Origin: Acanthochromis polyacanthus
Lineage: Eukaryota > Chordata > Actinopteri > Pomacentridae
Reading direction: 5' to 3'
Length of the DNA: 64,000 nucleotides
NCBI RefSeq assembly: GCF_021347895.1
Contig: NC_067117.1
Coordinates: forward strand, 38,335,567-38,399,566
Within the stretch, counting starts at the first letter, position 1; the number at the start of each line of letters is the position of its first letter. The notes beneath the pieces were generated by a model. That model did no database searches. It saw nothing but the letters and a program-made list of their open reading frames with translations, and was not told the origin of the DNA. The position numbers were made by a program, and so were the translations under genes. This document shows, one piece after another, positions 32,640 through 45,332 of this stretch.

Positions 32640-33892
32640 CATAATTTTATGACCAGTTGTGAATTTCAAATAAATGCCTTTGAAAACTACAATGTACAAA
32701 GACACAGCAAAGGGATATAAAACTGCTTTTATTGCATGCTGAATAGTTTGACAGCTTTTAAAAGCATTAAAACAATGTGCCAATAAAAACGTTTAATAGA
32801 ACTGACAATTATTTTCTTTAACTTCCAAACATTTATATTACAACTGTTCTCCAAAGACAGTCTTCCACAAGTGTGGAAACATTTTGTTGTCGCAGAAATG
32901 CACAAACCTGAACCATCGTTTTTGAATCTTTCACATAAAAATAAGCTATTTCATTAATTCACTCTCTCAACTCTCACCTTTAAACTGTCTTCTTACAACT
33001 CACAGGCCGCCACATTTCTGTTACATGTTAAATGTCACACACAACAATTTGAGCCTGACAGCAGCAAAAACAAGAACTGTTGTGAACCTTCTTTTGAAGC
33101 ATGTATTAGCCTCACAAGCTTACATCACATCAGAGCGATTGTCAAAACAACTACACATATCTGTTTTAACATTTTATGTGTTTTGGTAGCATTATTTGGA
33201 CTCTCACACAACATACGAGATGGTAAGCCATACTGAGCAACAGCTGACCTGAACAGTGGTGGATTTGTTGTTTGTAGCTGCTCCTATGTAAACTATGAGC
33301 CTGCTAAATCCATCCACTCCTGCATGGATCACGATTCGCCGTCTATAAAAGTCACAGTGAAAATATGAATAGAAATTTATAATTATAGGTAGTTACAGCA
33401 ATGCTACAGTAATAAGGAACAAGGACAAATTATCTCAATAAATGCAACGTAAAGACAACCACAATTACAATAAACAACAGAATTATTATTAATAATAATT
33501 ATTATTTATTTATCTCTCTCTCTAGGCTGTTATATACTTGCAGCAAACCCCTCTCTCCTCAGGACTGCTTCCACTTCTTCCTCAGCCCATAGTCTTTGGG
33601 AAACCTACATGGAGTAAAGAAAAAGTAGACAGAGAAGTAAATAAGTATGTACACAACAACATATTTATAAAGAAATCATGCTAATAAATTAAGTACAAAG
33701 AACTGAATTAGCCAATATACTGTAGACCAAAGCTATTTAATTTGATAAGTATAGCATTGTTTGGTAACATTTCAATTATTTGAAAGCAGTCCTAAAGAAT
33801 TGGCTGTAATCCCAATCATAAAATGGGTTTGGAGGAAGAACATGGATGGTAATCTAGATATATATGAGTTAGGCTTTATAACTACAATTGGT
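32640..33892 (+). other. Non-coding interior of the inner integrase copy
   Basis: AT-rich, conserved in the outer copy (about 35930-36717 and 38353-38890, inverted). No open frame of note. It includes the Tc1 empty site GCATGTATTAGCC near 33099. Confidence 0.6.
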
Positions 33893-35286
33893 AGTATTGG
33901 TGGTATTAATAGTAATGCCACTACTAGTGGTAATACACCAACTACTGCTGCTGATACTGTCACTGCTACTACAACTTGTAATACTATTACACATGCTGAT
34001 ACTACGTCTACGACTCTAACAGCTACTTATACTACTACTGCTGCTTGTACTTTTCGTATTACTGCTTGTACAGCTATACTACAGCTACTATTAATCGTCT
34101 GGTATTTGGTTGTCCAGCTGTTAGCGCGTGTTAGTGTTTTGCTAATGGCTAACTAGTTAGCTCTCATAGACCCTCAACAAGATTTAATAATAAAAAACGA
34201 GCCCAAAACTATTCTTACCTGTGGAAAGTTATTCCAAGTTTCCTTGTCTTGATCGTCCGATGTAGTGTGGAACTGTATGCCGCACAATGAGCCGGCATTC
34301 TTCTTGTTTTAATTTTCGTGCCGTACACATCAATGGAAAACACTGAAACTTTGCCCCCACCCGCTTAGCGTCTCCGTCGGGACGCCGCTCAGAGGGGCGT
34401 GTCGTATCTACTCTTCATATGCCTGTGATCAGGAACGACGAGGAAGCCCCGCCTAGAGCCATTTGATTGACAGCTCAGTCCACCAAGTGAAAGCAAACTG
34501 ATTTGCGTTTTAATTTCTTGGTGGTTATTTTATAATGGCCTGACACCATGAAATAGAAAAATGCAAATCAGTTTGCTCTGGGCGGGGCTTCCTTTCAGGG
34601 TGGGGAGTCGTACCCGCACACAGGCTTCTTTCCTGACGCCAGCTCCGACCACGGCTGAAGTGAAGCCGTGTCACCGTGGAGCTTCGGCTGATTCTGCCAT
34701 CAGACACTGAAAGGACGCTGCTAATTCGGAAAATTAATGTTTATTTTCTTATCAGTGGCAGAATAAGCCGAAGCTCAACGGTGACATGGCTTCACTTCAG
34801 CCGTGCTGGGAGCTGGTGTCAGGCAGGACTCCTGTGTTCAGAATCCCCGCCCAGAGCAAACTGATTTGCATTTTTCCTTTTCTTGGTGGACTGAGGAAAT
34901 ATAAAGGGAAATAAATAAATAATTAAATAAATAAATAAATGTGGAAATATAAAGAGAAATAAATAATTAAATAAATAAATGTGGAAATATAAAGAGAAAT
35001 AAATAAATAAATAAATAAAAGAAAAAAAACAGAAAAGGTAAAAGCAAAGACAAAATTTTCCTTTTTATTTATTTATTTATTTATTTCTCTTTATATTTCC
35101 ACATTTATTTATTTATTAATTTATTTCTCTTTATATTTCCACATTTATTTATTTATTTAATTATTTATTTCTCTTTATATTTCCACATTTATTTATTTAA
35201 TTATTTATTTCTCTTTATATTTCCACATTTATTTATTTAATTATTTATTTATTTATATTTTGATTTGGCACTCCTATTACTCCATA
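33893..35286 (-). repeat. Right terminal inverted repeat of the inner copy
   Basis: Invert of 29730-31120. Contains the THAP-like exon at 34298-34219 and, read on the plus strand, a Ser/Thr-rich open frame over the trinucleotide tract (33880-34156). Confidence 0.88.
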
Positions 35287-35522
35287 ATTATGAAATAACC
35301 ACCAAGAAATAAAATGCAAATCAGTTTGCTTTCACTTGGTGGACTGAGCTGTCAATCAAATGGCTCTAGGCGGGGCTTCCTCGTCGTTCCTGATCACAGG
35401 CATATGAGAGTAGATACGACACGCCTCTCTGAGCGGCGTCCCGACGGAGACGCTAAGCGGGTGGGGGCAAAGTTTCAGTGTTTTCCATTGATGTGTACGG
35501 CACGAAAATTAAAACAAGAAGA

Positions 35523-35602
35523 ATGCCGGCTCATTGTGCGGCATACAGTTCCACACTACATCGGACGATCAAGACAAGGAAACTTGGAATAACTTTCCAC
35601 AG
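35523..35602 (+). CDS. THAP-like first exon in the left TIR, outer copy
   Basis: Same 26 codons and donor as 30708-30787. In the outer copy it points away from the integrase exons, which are on the minus strand. Confidence 0.35.
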
Positions 35603-36717
35603 GTAAGAATAGTTTTGGGCTCGTTTTTTATTATTAAATCTTGTTGAGGGTCTATGAGATCTAACTAGTTAGCCATTAGCAAAACATTAACACGAGCTAA
35701 CAGCTGGACAACCAAATACCAGACGATTAATAGTAGCTGTAGTATAGCTGTACAAGCAGTAATACGAAAAGTACAAGCAGCAGTAGTAGTATAAGTAGCT
35801 GTTAGAGTCGTAGACGTAGTATCAGCATGTGTAATAATATTACAAGTTGTAGTAGCAGTGACAGTATCAGCAGCAGTAGTTGCTGTATTACCACCAGTCA
35901 GTGGCATTACTATTAATACCACCAATACTACCAATTGTAGTTATAAAGCCTAACTCATATATATCCAGATTAGCATCTATGTTTTTCCTCCAAACCCATT
36001 TTATGTTTGGGATTACAGGCAATTCTTTAGGACTGCTTTCAAATAATTGAAATGTTACCAAACAATGTTATACTTATCAAATTAAATAGCTTTGGTCTAC
36101 AGTATATTGGCTAATTCAGTTCTTTGTACTTAATTTATTAGCATGATTTCTTTATAAATATGTTGTTGTGTACATACTTATTTACTTCTCTGTCTACTTT
36201 TTCTTTACTCCATGTAGGTTCCCCAAAGACTGGGTTGAGGAAGAAGTGAGAAGCAGCTCTAAGGAGATAGGGCTTTGCTGCAAGTATATAACAGCCTAGA
36301 GAGAGAGATAAATAAATAATAATTATTATTAATAATAATTCTGTTGTTTATTGTAATTGTGGTTGTCTTTACGTTGCATTTATTGAGATAATTTGTCCTT
36401 GTTCCTTATTACTGTAGCATTGCTGTAACTACCTATAATTATAAATTTCTATTCATATTTTCAGTGTGACTTTTATATATGGCGAATTGTGATCCATGCA
36501 GGAGTGGATGGATTTCGCAGGCTCATAGTTTACATAGCAGCAGCTACAAACAACAAATCCACCACTGTTCAGGTCAGCTGTTGCTCAGTATGGCTTACCA
36601 TCTCGTATGTTGTGTGAGAGTCAAAATAATGCTACCAAAACACATAAAATGTTAAAACAGATATGTGTAGTTGTTTTGACAATCGCTCTGATGTGATGTA
36701 AGCTTGTGAGGCTAATA

Positions 36718-38352
<1,635 letters not shown>

Positions 38353-38892
38353 TACATGCTTCAAAAGAAGGTTCACAACAGTTCTTGTTTTTGCTGCTGT
38401 CAGGCTCAAATTGTTGTGTGTGACATTTAACATGTAACAGAAATGTGGCGGCCTGTGAGTTGTAAGAAGACAGTTTAAAGGTGAGAGTTGAGAGAGTGAA
38501 TTAATGAAATAGCTTATTTTTATGTGAAAGATTCAAAAACGATGGTTCAGGTTTGTGCATTTCTGCGACAACAAAATGTTTCCACACTTGTGGAAGACTG
38601 TCTTTGGAGAACAGTTGTAATATAAATGTTTGGAAGTTAAAGAAAATAATTGTCAGTTCTATTAAACGTTTTTATTGGCACATTGTTTTAATGCTTTTAA
38701 AAGCTGTCAAACTATTCAGCATGCAATAAAAGCAGTTTTATATCCCTTTGCTGTGTCTTTGTACATTGTAGTTTTCAAAGGCATTTATTTGAAATTCACA
38801 ACTGGTCATAAAATTATGCACCAAAAATTTGCAGCATTCTTTTGAGTCTTGTTCGTTTCATTCTGATTCTGTTAAGGTGAGTTGTGATATGT

Positions 38893-40190
38893 CTAGGTTT
38901 GTTGAAAAATGTCCTTAAGAATATACACTGTATCCATGTATGCCCGTAATGCAGCAGAAAAAGGGACGGCCGGATCAGGCAATGATGTAACTTCAGCCTG
39001 TGTAAGCTGCCGGGGTAGTTGTGCATCAGGTACAGTGACGCCTTCTGGGTATGGGGTGTGAGGTCCTGTCCAGTCTGTTCCATAATCAGCAGCAACCTGA
39101 AAGGAAAGCATAATTTGGAAGCAAGCTCTTATATTAAGAAATGCACACTCCTCAAGTAATAAAAAAAAAAAGTAAAGTAGATTAGGGACTCCATGGTATG
39201 GCAAAACTTGATTTCAAATGTGGGTTGGACAACAAGATGTGCAAGGAGTAAATTCATGAACTATAAAATTGTATGGATATTATAGATACTATTTTACACC
39301 ATTGAAATATCTATGCATATGTTTATATGTTAAAATTTAAAAATACCAAGTACAGAAACTACAGGACCTGTCACAGCTCTATAAAGAATAGATATTATTG
39401 TGCTACTAAACCAAGTATAGTATTTTTGAAATGTCCAGGTTCTCCTAGCAGTGTTAGACAGCATACATCTACACTGTGTTTGTTAAATATGCTTTGGTAA
39501 TTTCAATTTTTTTAAGAAATCAAAATAAATCTGGACTCTGAATCATAAAGTGAGATTACACACATTAGATTTTTTTCTCTGTCAAGTGAACCATCCAATA
39601 CCAAAGTAGAAATAATAAAGTTAACATAAACAAATATAAAGGAAGACAGGAAGGTAAAGGTACAGGAGGGGATTCATACCTCAACTGGATCAGCAGCATT
39701 TCCCTCACGTGGCTGACTAAGCCACAGTTGCATGGGGGATTGCCCTCTCTCTGTCCTCAAACTATGGTGAGTCCAGGCTTCCTTGAATGCCTGAAGATGC
39801 TGCTGCAGCTGTGGGACGTAGGTCCAGTGGAGAGCGAATAACTCCAGTTCATTTTCAGGGTTTAGAAACCCTTCCACTTCCAAACTGAGAAATAGTGTGT
39901 GGAACAAGTCAAGGACATTTCCATACACATCTCGCCATAATCTTTCAATTCTGTAGATGAAAAAAAACAAACAAAAATAATACATAATTACTCTAAATTT
40001 TACAACTGCATGTATATAACAGGAATTTCCTTTCCAGTATTTTAAAAATATATCTGATACTCATGATCGTAATTAGTTACATAACCATGTATCACCTTTG
40101 ATTATGTACACTGCGTCCAGTGATGTGGGAATGTCGGCCTGTTCCTCTCTGGCTCACCATGTAATGGGCCACAGCAACATTTTCCCCACC
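38893..40190 (-). pseudogene. Integrase-like (DDE) gene, outer copy, 3' exons
   Basis: Same three exons as the inner copy, in reverse: about 40190-40096 ([20 protein letters not shown]), 39949-39679 (RIERLWRDVYGNVLDLFHTL) and 39105-38893 (DYGTDWTGPHTPYPEG, stop). Here the catalytic Glu of RIERLW is kept, unlike the inner copy. The two Asp-bearing upstream exons are again missing, so both copies are internally deleted derivatives. Sequence identity to the inner copy is high. Confidence 0.75.
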
Positions 40191-40329
40191 CTTGAGGAAG
40201 TTAATATATAAACAGGCAAAAAGAAAAAAAGGAACACTATTTTTCAAAAGTTCTGTTCTTTGGTACTTTTGTTGTTTCAATGCAGGAGGGAGTATTGTTG
40301 TTAATGCAATATTTCACTTTACCTTATCA

Positions 40330-41726
40330 GATCTCACAAGAGAATACTAGTGGTAGTATTGGTGGTATTAATAGTAATGCTACTACTTGTGGTAATACAC
40401 CAACTACTGCTGCTGATACTGTCACTGCTACTACAACTTGTAATACTATTACACATGCTGATACTACGTCTACGACTCTAACAGCTACTTATACTACTGC
40501 TGCTGCTTGTACTTTTCGTATTACTGCTTGTACAGCTATACTACAGCTACTATTAATCGTCTGGTATTTGGTTGTCCAGCTGTTAGCTCGTGTTAATGTT
40601 TTGCTAATGGCTAACTAGTTAGATCTCATAGACCCTCAACAAGATTTAATAATAAAAAACGAGCCCAAAACTATTCTTACCTGTGGAAAGTTATTCCAAG
40701 TTTCCTTGTCTTGATCGTCCGATGTAGTGTGGAACTGTATGCCGCACAATGAGCCGGCATTCTTCTTGTTTTAATTTTCGTGCCGTACACATCAATGGAA
40801 AACACTGAAACTTTGCCCCCGCTAGCTTAGCGTCTCCGTCGGGACGCCGCTCAGAGAGGCGTGTCGTATCTACTGTTCATATGCCTGTGATCAGGAACGA
40901 CGAGGGAGCCCCGCCTAGAGCCATTTGATTGACAGCTCAGTCCACCAAGTGAAAGCAAACTGATTCGCATTTTAATTTCTTGGTGGTTATTTATAATGGC
41001 CTGACACCATGAAATAGAAAAATGCAAATCAGTTTGCTCTGGGCGGGGCTTCCTTTTCAGGGTGGGGAGTCGTACCCGCACACAGGCTTCTGTCCTGATG
41101 CCAGCTCCGACCACGGGTGAAGTGAAGCCGTGTCACCGTGGAGCTTCGGCTGATTCTGCCGTCAGACACTGAAAGGACGCTGCTAATTCGGTAAATTAAT
41201 GTTTATTTTCTTATCAGTGGCAGAATAAGCCGAAGCTCAACGGTGACATGGCTTCACTTCAGCCGTGCTGGGAGCTGGTGTCAGGCAGGACTCCTGTGTT
41301 CAGAATCCCCGCCCAGAGCAAACTGATTTGCATTTTTCCTTTTCTTGGTGGACTGAGGAAATATAAAGGGAAATAAATAAATAATTAGATAAATAAATAA
41401 ATGTGGAAATATAAAGAGAAATAAATAATTAAATAAATAAATGTGGAAATATAAAGAGAAATAAATAAATAAATAAATAAAAGGAAAAAACAGAAAAGGT
41501 AAAAGCAAAGACAAAATTTTCCTTTTATTTATTTATTTATTTATTTCTCTTTATATTTCCACATTTATTTATTTATTAATTTATTTCTCTTTATATTTCC
41601 ACATTTATTTATTTATTTCTCTTTATATTTCCACATTTATTTATTTATTTATTTCTCTTTATATTTCCACATTTATTTATTTATTTATTTATTTATATTT
41701 TGATTTGGCACTCCTATTACTCCATA
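40330..41726 (-). repeat. Right terminal inverted repeat of the outer copy
   Basis: Matches the other three TIRs. Contains the THAP-like exon at 40760-40681, with the same donor, pointing toward the integrase exons only if transcription is minus-strand, which it is here. Confidence 0.85.
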
Positions 41727-42371
41727 GCCAAGACCCGCCATCGCTGCAAATTAAAGAAATGATGCAAATTTAAAAAACAAAAAACAAAAAAGGAAACAAT
41801 GAAAATAAAAGGCCACAAAGCAAGTGAGTTACCAGGGACTGTTTTTGACGATGCACCGGTGTTAGAAGGAGAGGAGAATGAAACAATTTAGTTGAACTGA
41901 GGGGTATACTACAAAGCAAGATTACTGGCTTACCAAGTCTAAAGCCAGGCTTTCCTGTATTTCATTTTTTGTTTGCAGCAATTTTTTCTATTTGCATTCT
42001 TTCTTTAATTTGCAGTGGTGGCGGGAATTGGCCACTGTACAAACTACCTTACTGTCGTGATAAATCATAGACCATGCCATTACTTTTGTTATATATTACT
42101 TATATTACTTCCCAATAAAACACAAATTAATTCAGATGTTGTCATCATTTTTTAATAATCAATAACAAAAACTTTTTTTATTACACTAATAGTGATATAT
42201 GCCTTAAATAGGTGTTCGGAGTGCAAGCTATAAAAATAATTTAGGCCTTTAGTGCCTCAGATTACAAAAAAAAGCCCTGAGCCAAAAAAGTTTGAGAGAG
42301 ACAGAGAGAGAGGAAAAAGAGAGATAATTATGCACATGTTAATTAATGAATAACAGTAATTATAAACTTAC

Positions 42372-42521
42372 ACTTTGACAGTTGCTCTCGTAAGAATTCT
42401 CTCTCCCTGGTCAGTTCGATGATCTTGTCTTCCTGAGATGCTATTTTTTGTTTGGCCAGCTCCAGCTCTTGTTTTTGCTTCTGGAAACTGAGTTTGGCAG
42501 TGGGAGCCATTTGGACGACTC
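42372..42521 (-). CDS. CCDC106-like gene, exon 1 (coiled coil)
   Basis: The acceptor CAATCCCAG precedes it, so a non-coding exon lies further upstream (right). The coding frame starts at the ATG at 42510: MAPTAKLSFQKQKQELELAK, QKIASQEDKIIELTREREFL, REQLSK, a clear heptad coiled coil for dimerisation. Donor CAAAGT-GTAAGT, phase 1. Joined to exons 2 and 3 it gives a 234-residue protein: coiled coil 10-45, Ser-rich 60-90, basic 95-125, conserved C-terminal block about 135-200. All splice borders and phases agree, so I judge it a genuine gene, somewhat shorter than human CCDC106. The start could lie upstream if an earlier coding exon exists. Confidence 0.68.
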
Positions 42522-42691
42522 CTGGGATTGGAAAAGAAATAAAATTCTATAAATGTAAGGTGCATTGCATACTGTCCATCATCCATCATAACCTATAATT
42601 TCAAATGAATGACGGATAACATAAACTTACTAATACTGTATCTTATATTTTCTAGGCTTAGTAACATGCTTCTTTTTTCATTAGCCTAAAG

Positions 42692-42905
42692 CAGGGGTGT
42701 CAAGATCCGTTCCTGGAGGGCCACTATCCTGCATGTTTTAGATGTTTCCCTCTTCCAACACAGCTGATTCAAATGATCAGGCTCGTTATCAGGCTTCTGC
42801 TGAGCTTGATGATAAGCTGATCATTTGAATCAGGTGTGTTGGAAGAGGGAAACATCTAAAACATGCAGGATAGTGGCCCTCCAGGAACTGAGTTTGACAC
42901 CCCTG
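42692..42905. mobile_element. hAT-type MITE, 214 bp near-palindrome
   Basis: Ends CAGGGGTGTCAA and TTTGACACCCCTG; nearly the whole element is one inverted repeat (TGGCCCTCCAGGAA, AACATGCAGGATAGTGG). 8-bp TSD GCCTAAAG at 42684-42691 and 42906-42913. CAGGGGTG ends with an 8-bp TSD are the hAT pattern. Confidence 0.9.
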
Positions 42906-42913
42906 GCCTAAAG

Positions 42914-43920
42914 GAATCATCTAATGAATTATTTGACCACTTTACGCTTAACTTTATGTCTTATATTAGAGATTCACAGGTGATGTATAACTGCGACATG
43001 AAATTCAACTTGAAATTTCTACTGTGATTAGAACACTTTAACTTTAATAATAATAATAATAATAATGATAATTTTAATTTGTACTGCACTTTACATTTCC
43101 AAGAAATCTCAAAGTGCTACAGTACACAGAAGAAAGCAACAACAACAATAAAAAAGCAATAGAATGTCAGACACATAAGCATAAAAGCATACAAAAAAAT
43201 TAAAACCAATATAAAATTGCAGTGCAAAAAGGCAAGGCAGTAAAAAGCATAAAGAAAGCAAACCAAATAATATTAATAATGTGAAATAGCATAAAGGACA
43301 TTATATATTTCAACGTGACTTCTCAAAGTAAAAGGTAGCAAAGCTAACTCGTTAGCTAGTTAGGTCACGCTAATTAACATTAGCAATCTTGGTTTGCGCT
43401 AGCCTATCGCCACAGCGCCATTGGCGCATCGTTTTGCTGGATGGCGCAGTCATTCTGAACCGTATGAGCCACAGTGGCGCACTATTTTTCTTGTAAAAAG
43501 TAGAGATGGGCGGATCGATCCAAAATATTGATAATATCGATCCCAGCGTGGGTATTTATATCCAATGATACCAGTGCTGCGATATCATACTTTAGTTTCA
43601 GTTTCCGTGGAGTATGTTTGAACTGATGCGGCTTCAATGAACAGGCGATCTGCCTGTTAGAGGTCCTCTTTCTAAGGAGCAGCTGCTAATCCTCCTCTTG
43701 TGATTGGATGTTGACCGTCACGTGACTCGGCGGCGCCAGACAAATAAGCAAGCAGACTCAGCTACATCATAAATCATAGTGGTGGAAAGTCTAACTTTAA
43801 TTTCTTCCGTGGCTCTGTCAGTCTGTTCCTGTCTAATGTGTAGAATGAGCTGTTTAGCTGTTGTACGTTCCTCAACCAACACTGAGGAAAGAGGAGGCAG
43901 AGAAGGAGACAGACTGAGAC
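42914..43920. other. Unassigned DNA, 1 kb
   Basis: (TAA)n near 43045-43068, A-rich stretch to 43300, then GC-richer sequence. TAGAGATGGG at about 43501 resembles a hAT left terminus, but no right end was found. No gene seen. Confidence 0.4.
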
Positions 43921-44480
43921 CAGCCCGATCTCACGAGGATTCGTGAAACTGTCACGTAAATTTTTGTTTCGGCTTCGTGCGCACCAACACGATTTCGTCA
44001 TGTTTTTCGTGCCGCTCACCACGAAATGCGCACCAATGTATTTTAAACGGCGGACTTTTCGTGCCACTCAGAACGTATTTCAAAAGAATGTGTATATTAT
44101 ATTTTTAATGTAAAACCGTGGCGAATCCAACGCTATATTTTGCATGACATCGTCCCTAAACATAACCCTAACCATAACCCTAACCATAACCTAACCATAA
44201 CCTAACCATAAGCCGGTGGTACACTTACCAATTTGCATAGGAATTTCAAGAATGTCCGGCGGCCAGCGGCCGCAAACGCGATCACACAAGCAGTATACGC
44301 CGATGGACAGCTTAGATCGTCATGAATCCGCCGGTATAAACCACTTTCAGATGTGATTACCACAGCGAAAAACATTTCGTGGTGAGCGGCACGAAAAACA
44401 TGACGAAATCGTGTTGGTGCGCACGAAACCGAAACTAAAACTTACGTGACAGTTTCACGAATCCCCGTGAGACCGGGTTG
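43921..44480. mobile_element. Chimeric MITE with 108-bp TIRs
   Basis: The TIRs 43921-44028 and 44373-44480 are inverts (CAGCCCGATCTCACG versus CAACCCGGTCTCACG, then GATTCGTGAAACTGTCACGT). 7-bp TSD CTGAGAC at 43914-43920 and 44481-44487. The interior has a CCTAACCATAA minisatellite (44152-44210) and a 155-bp piece of the piggyBac-type MITE (44212-44367) with neither of that MITE's ends. Confidence 0.85.
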
Positions 44481-44487
44481 CTGAGAC

Positions 44488-45332
44488 ACAGCTGATGATC
44501 ATGTTACGGTACGGTGGAACTTAACCGAGAGTGAGAGCTACGCAGAGCAGGCTTAATGCAGGTCGAAATTAAACAGATTTTATTCACAGAAGGAATACCA
44601 AGTTACTATAATGCCAACACTGGCCAGAAACTCACAACCGGAGAGGGAAGGGGGAGACAGGCTCCCGGAGGGGCGACAGTAGAGGGGGGAATGCGGCGGC
44701 GCTCACGGCCATCCGCTTAGCTATGGCGTTATATTTGTGTCACAATCCTGAGCGCACAGTGTGAAATTTTGAGCACAGAAAAAAAATTTGAGCAAAGAAA
44801 AACTTAATCTGAGCAAACAAAAATCTATTCTGCACTCAAAAAATATATTTTTATATTTGCAACTATCCACATACACACACAATCTTAATGCTTTTCACTC
44901 GGTTTTTCACTCTGCTCTCCTGTGGATCTCTGCTCTACGTTCTCGCTACGTCTCTCTCACTCTCGCTCAACATCTGCTCTCTGCACACACTCAAATCTGC
45001 CTTCACGCTCGCTCAACTCTGCACGGCGTTACAAATGTGCCACAATTCCAGCCAATCACAGACTTCTGATTCTATCCAATCGGGTCCCTGTTTCCGCCGC
45101 CTCTCGGAAGCGCTGTTAAACGCGATCGCTAAATCAGCTGGAGTTTTGCGATATACGCTGGACTATGACAGATTTTCGGTGAGTATTGTTTTATTATTGA
45201 ATTACATTAAATAAAGCACTATTTTGTTTAGTGTGTTAAATACAGGTGTAATGTTTTGGTACGGTTTTGCAGAAAGTCAGTCCTGCTTCCGCAATAAAAC
45301 GAGGGATTTAGCAGATGTGCTAGCTAAACAGC
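44488..45332 (+). promoter_or_regulatory. Upstream region of the HECT-like gene
   Basis: Contains a near-repeat GGCGTTAYA...TGTG-CACAAT at 44724 and 45023 and an exon-like stretch ending at TTTCG-GTGAGT (about 45181), probably a 5' untranslated exon. An open frame across it shows no similarity I recognise. Confidence 0.35.

Larger units (their letters stand above)
29730..35286 (+). mobile_element. Integrase-like DNA transposon, inner copy (5557 bp)
   Basis: Ends are TATGGAGTAATAGG and CCTATTACTCCATA. A perfect 6-bp TSD ATTATG lies at 29724-29729 and 35287-35292. The empty site GCCATTATGAAATAACC is present in the inner copy itself (about 30471), because the target was the TIR of a sister element. 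Order: left TIR, gene on the plus strand (31277-32565), a non-coding part, right TIR. Oriented opposite to the outer copy. Confidence 0.9.

Noticed and set aside
35314..35592. 92-codon frame upstream of and over the THAP-like exon
   Set aside because: Different frame from the THAP-like exon, with no motif; a shadow of the TIR sequence.
43501..43520. hAT left terminus TAGAGATGGG
   Set aside because: No matching right end or TSD was found, so no element was called.
44152..44210. Telomere-like CCTAACC repeats
   Set aside because: Units are CCTAACCATAA rather than vertebrate CCCTAA, and they sit inside a MITE with a TSD; an internal minisatellite, not an interstitial telomere.
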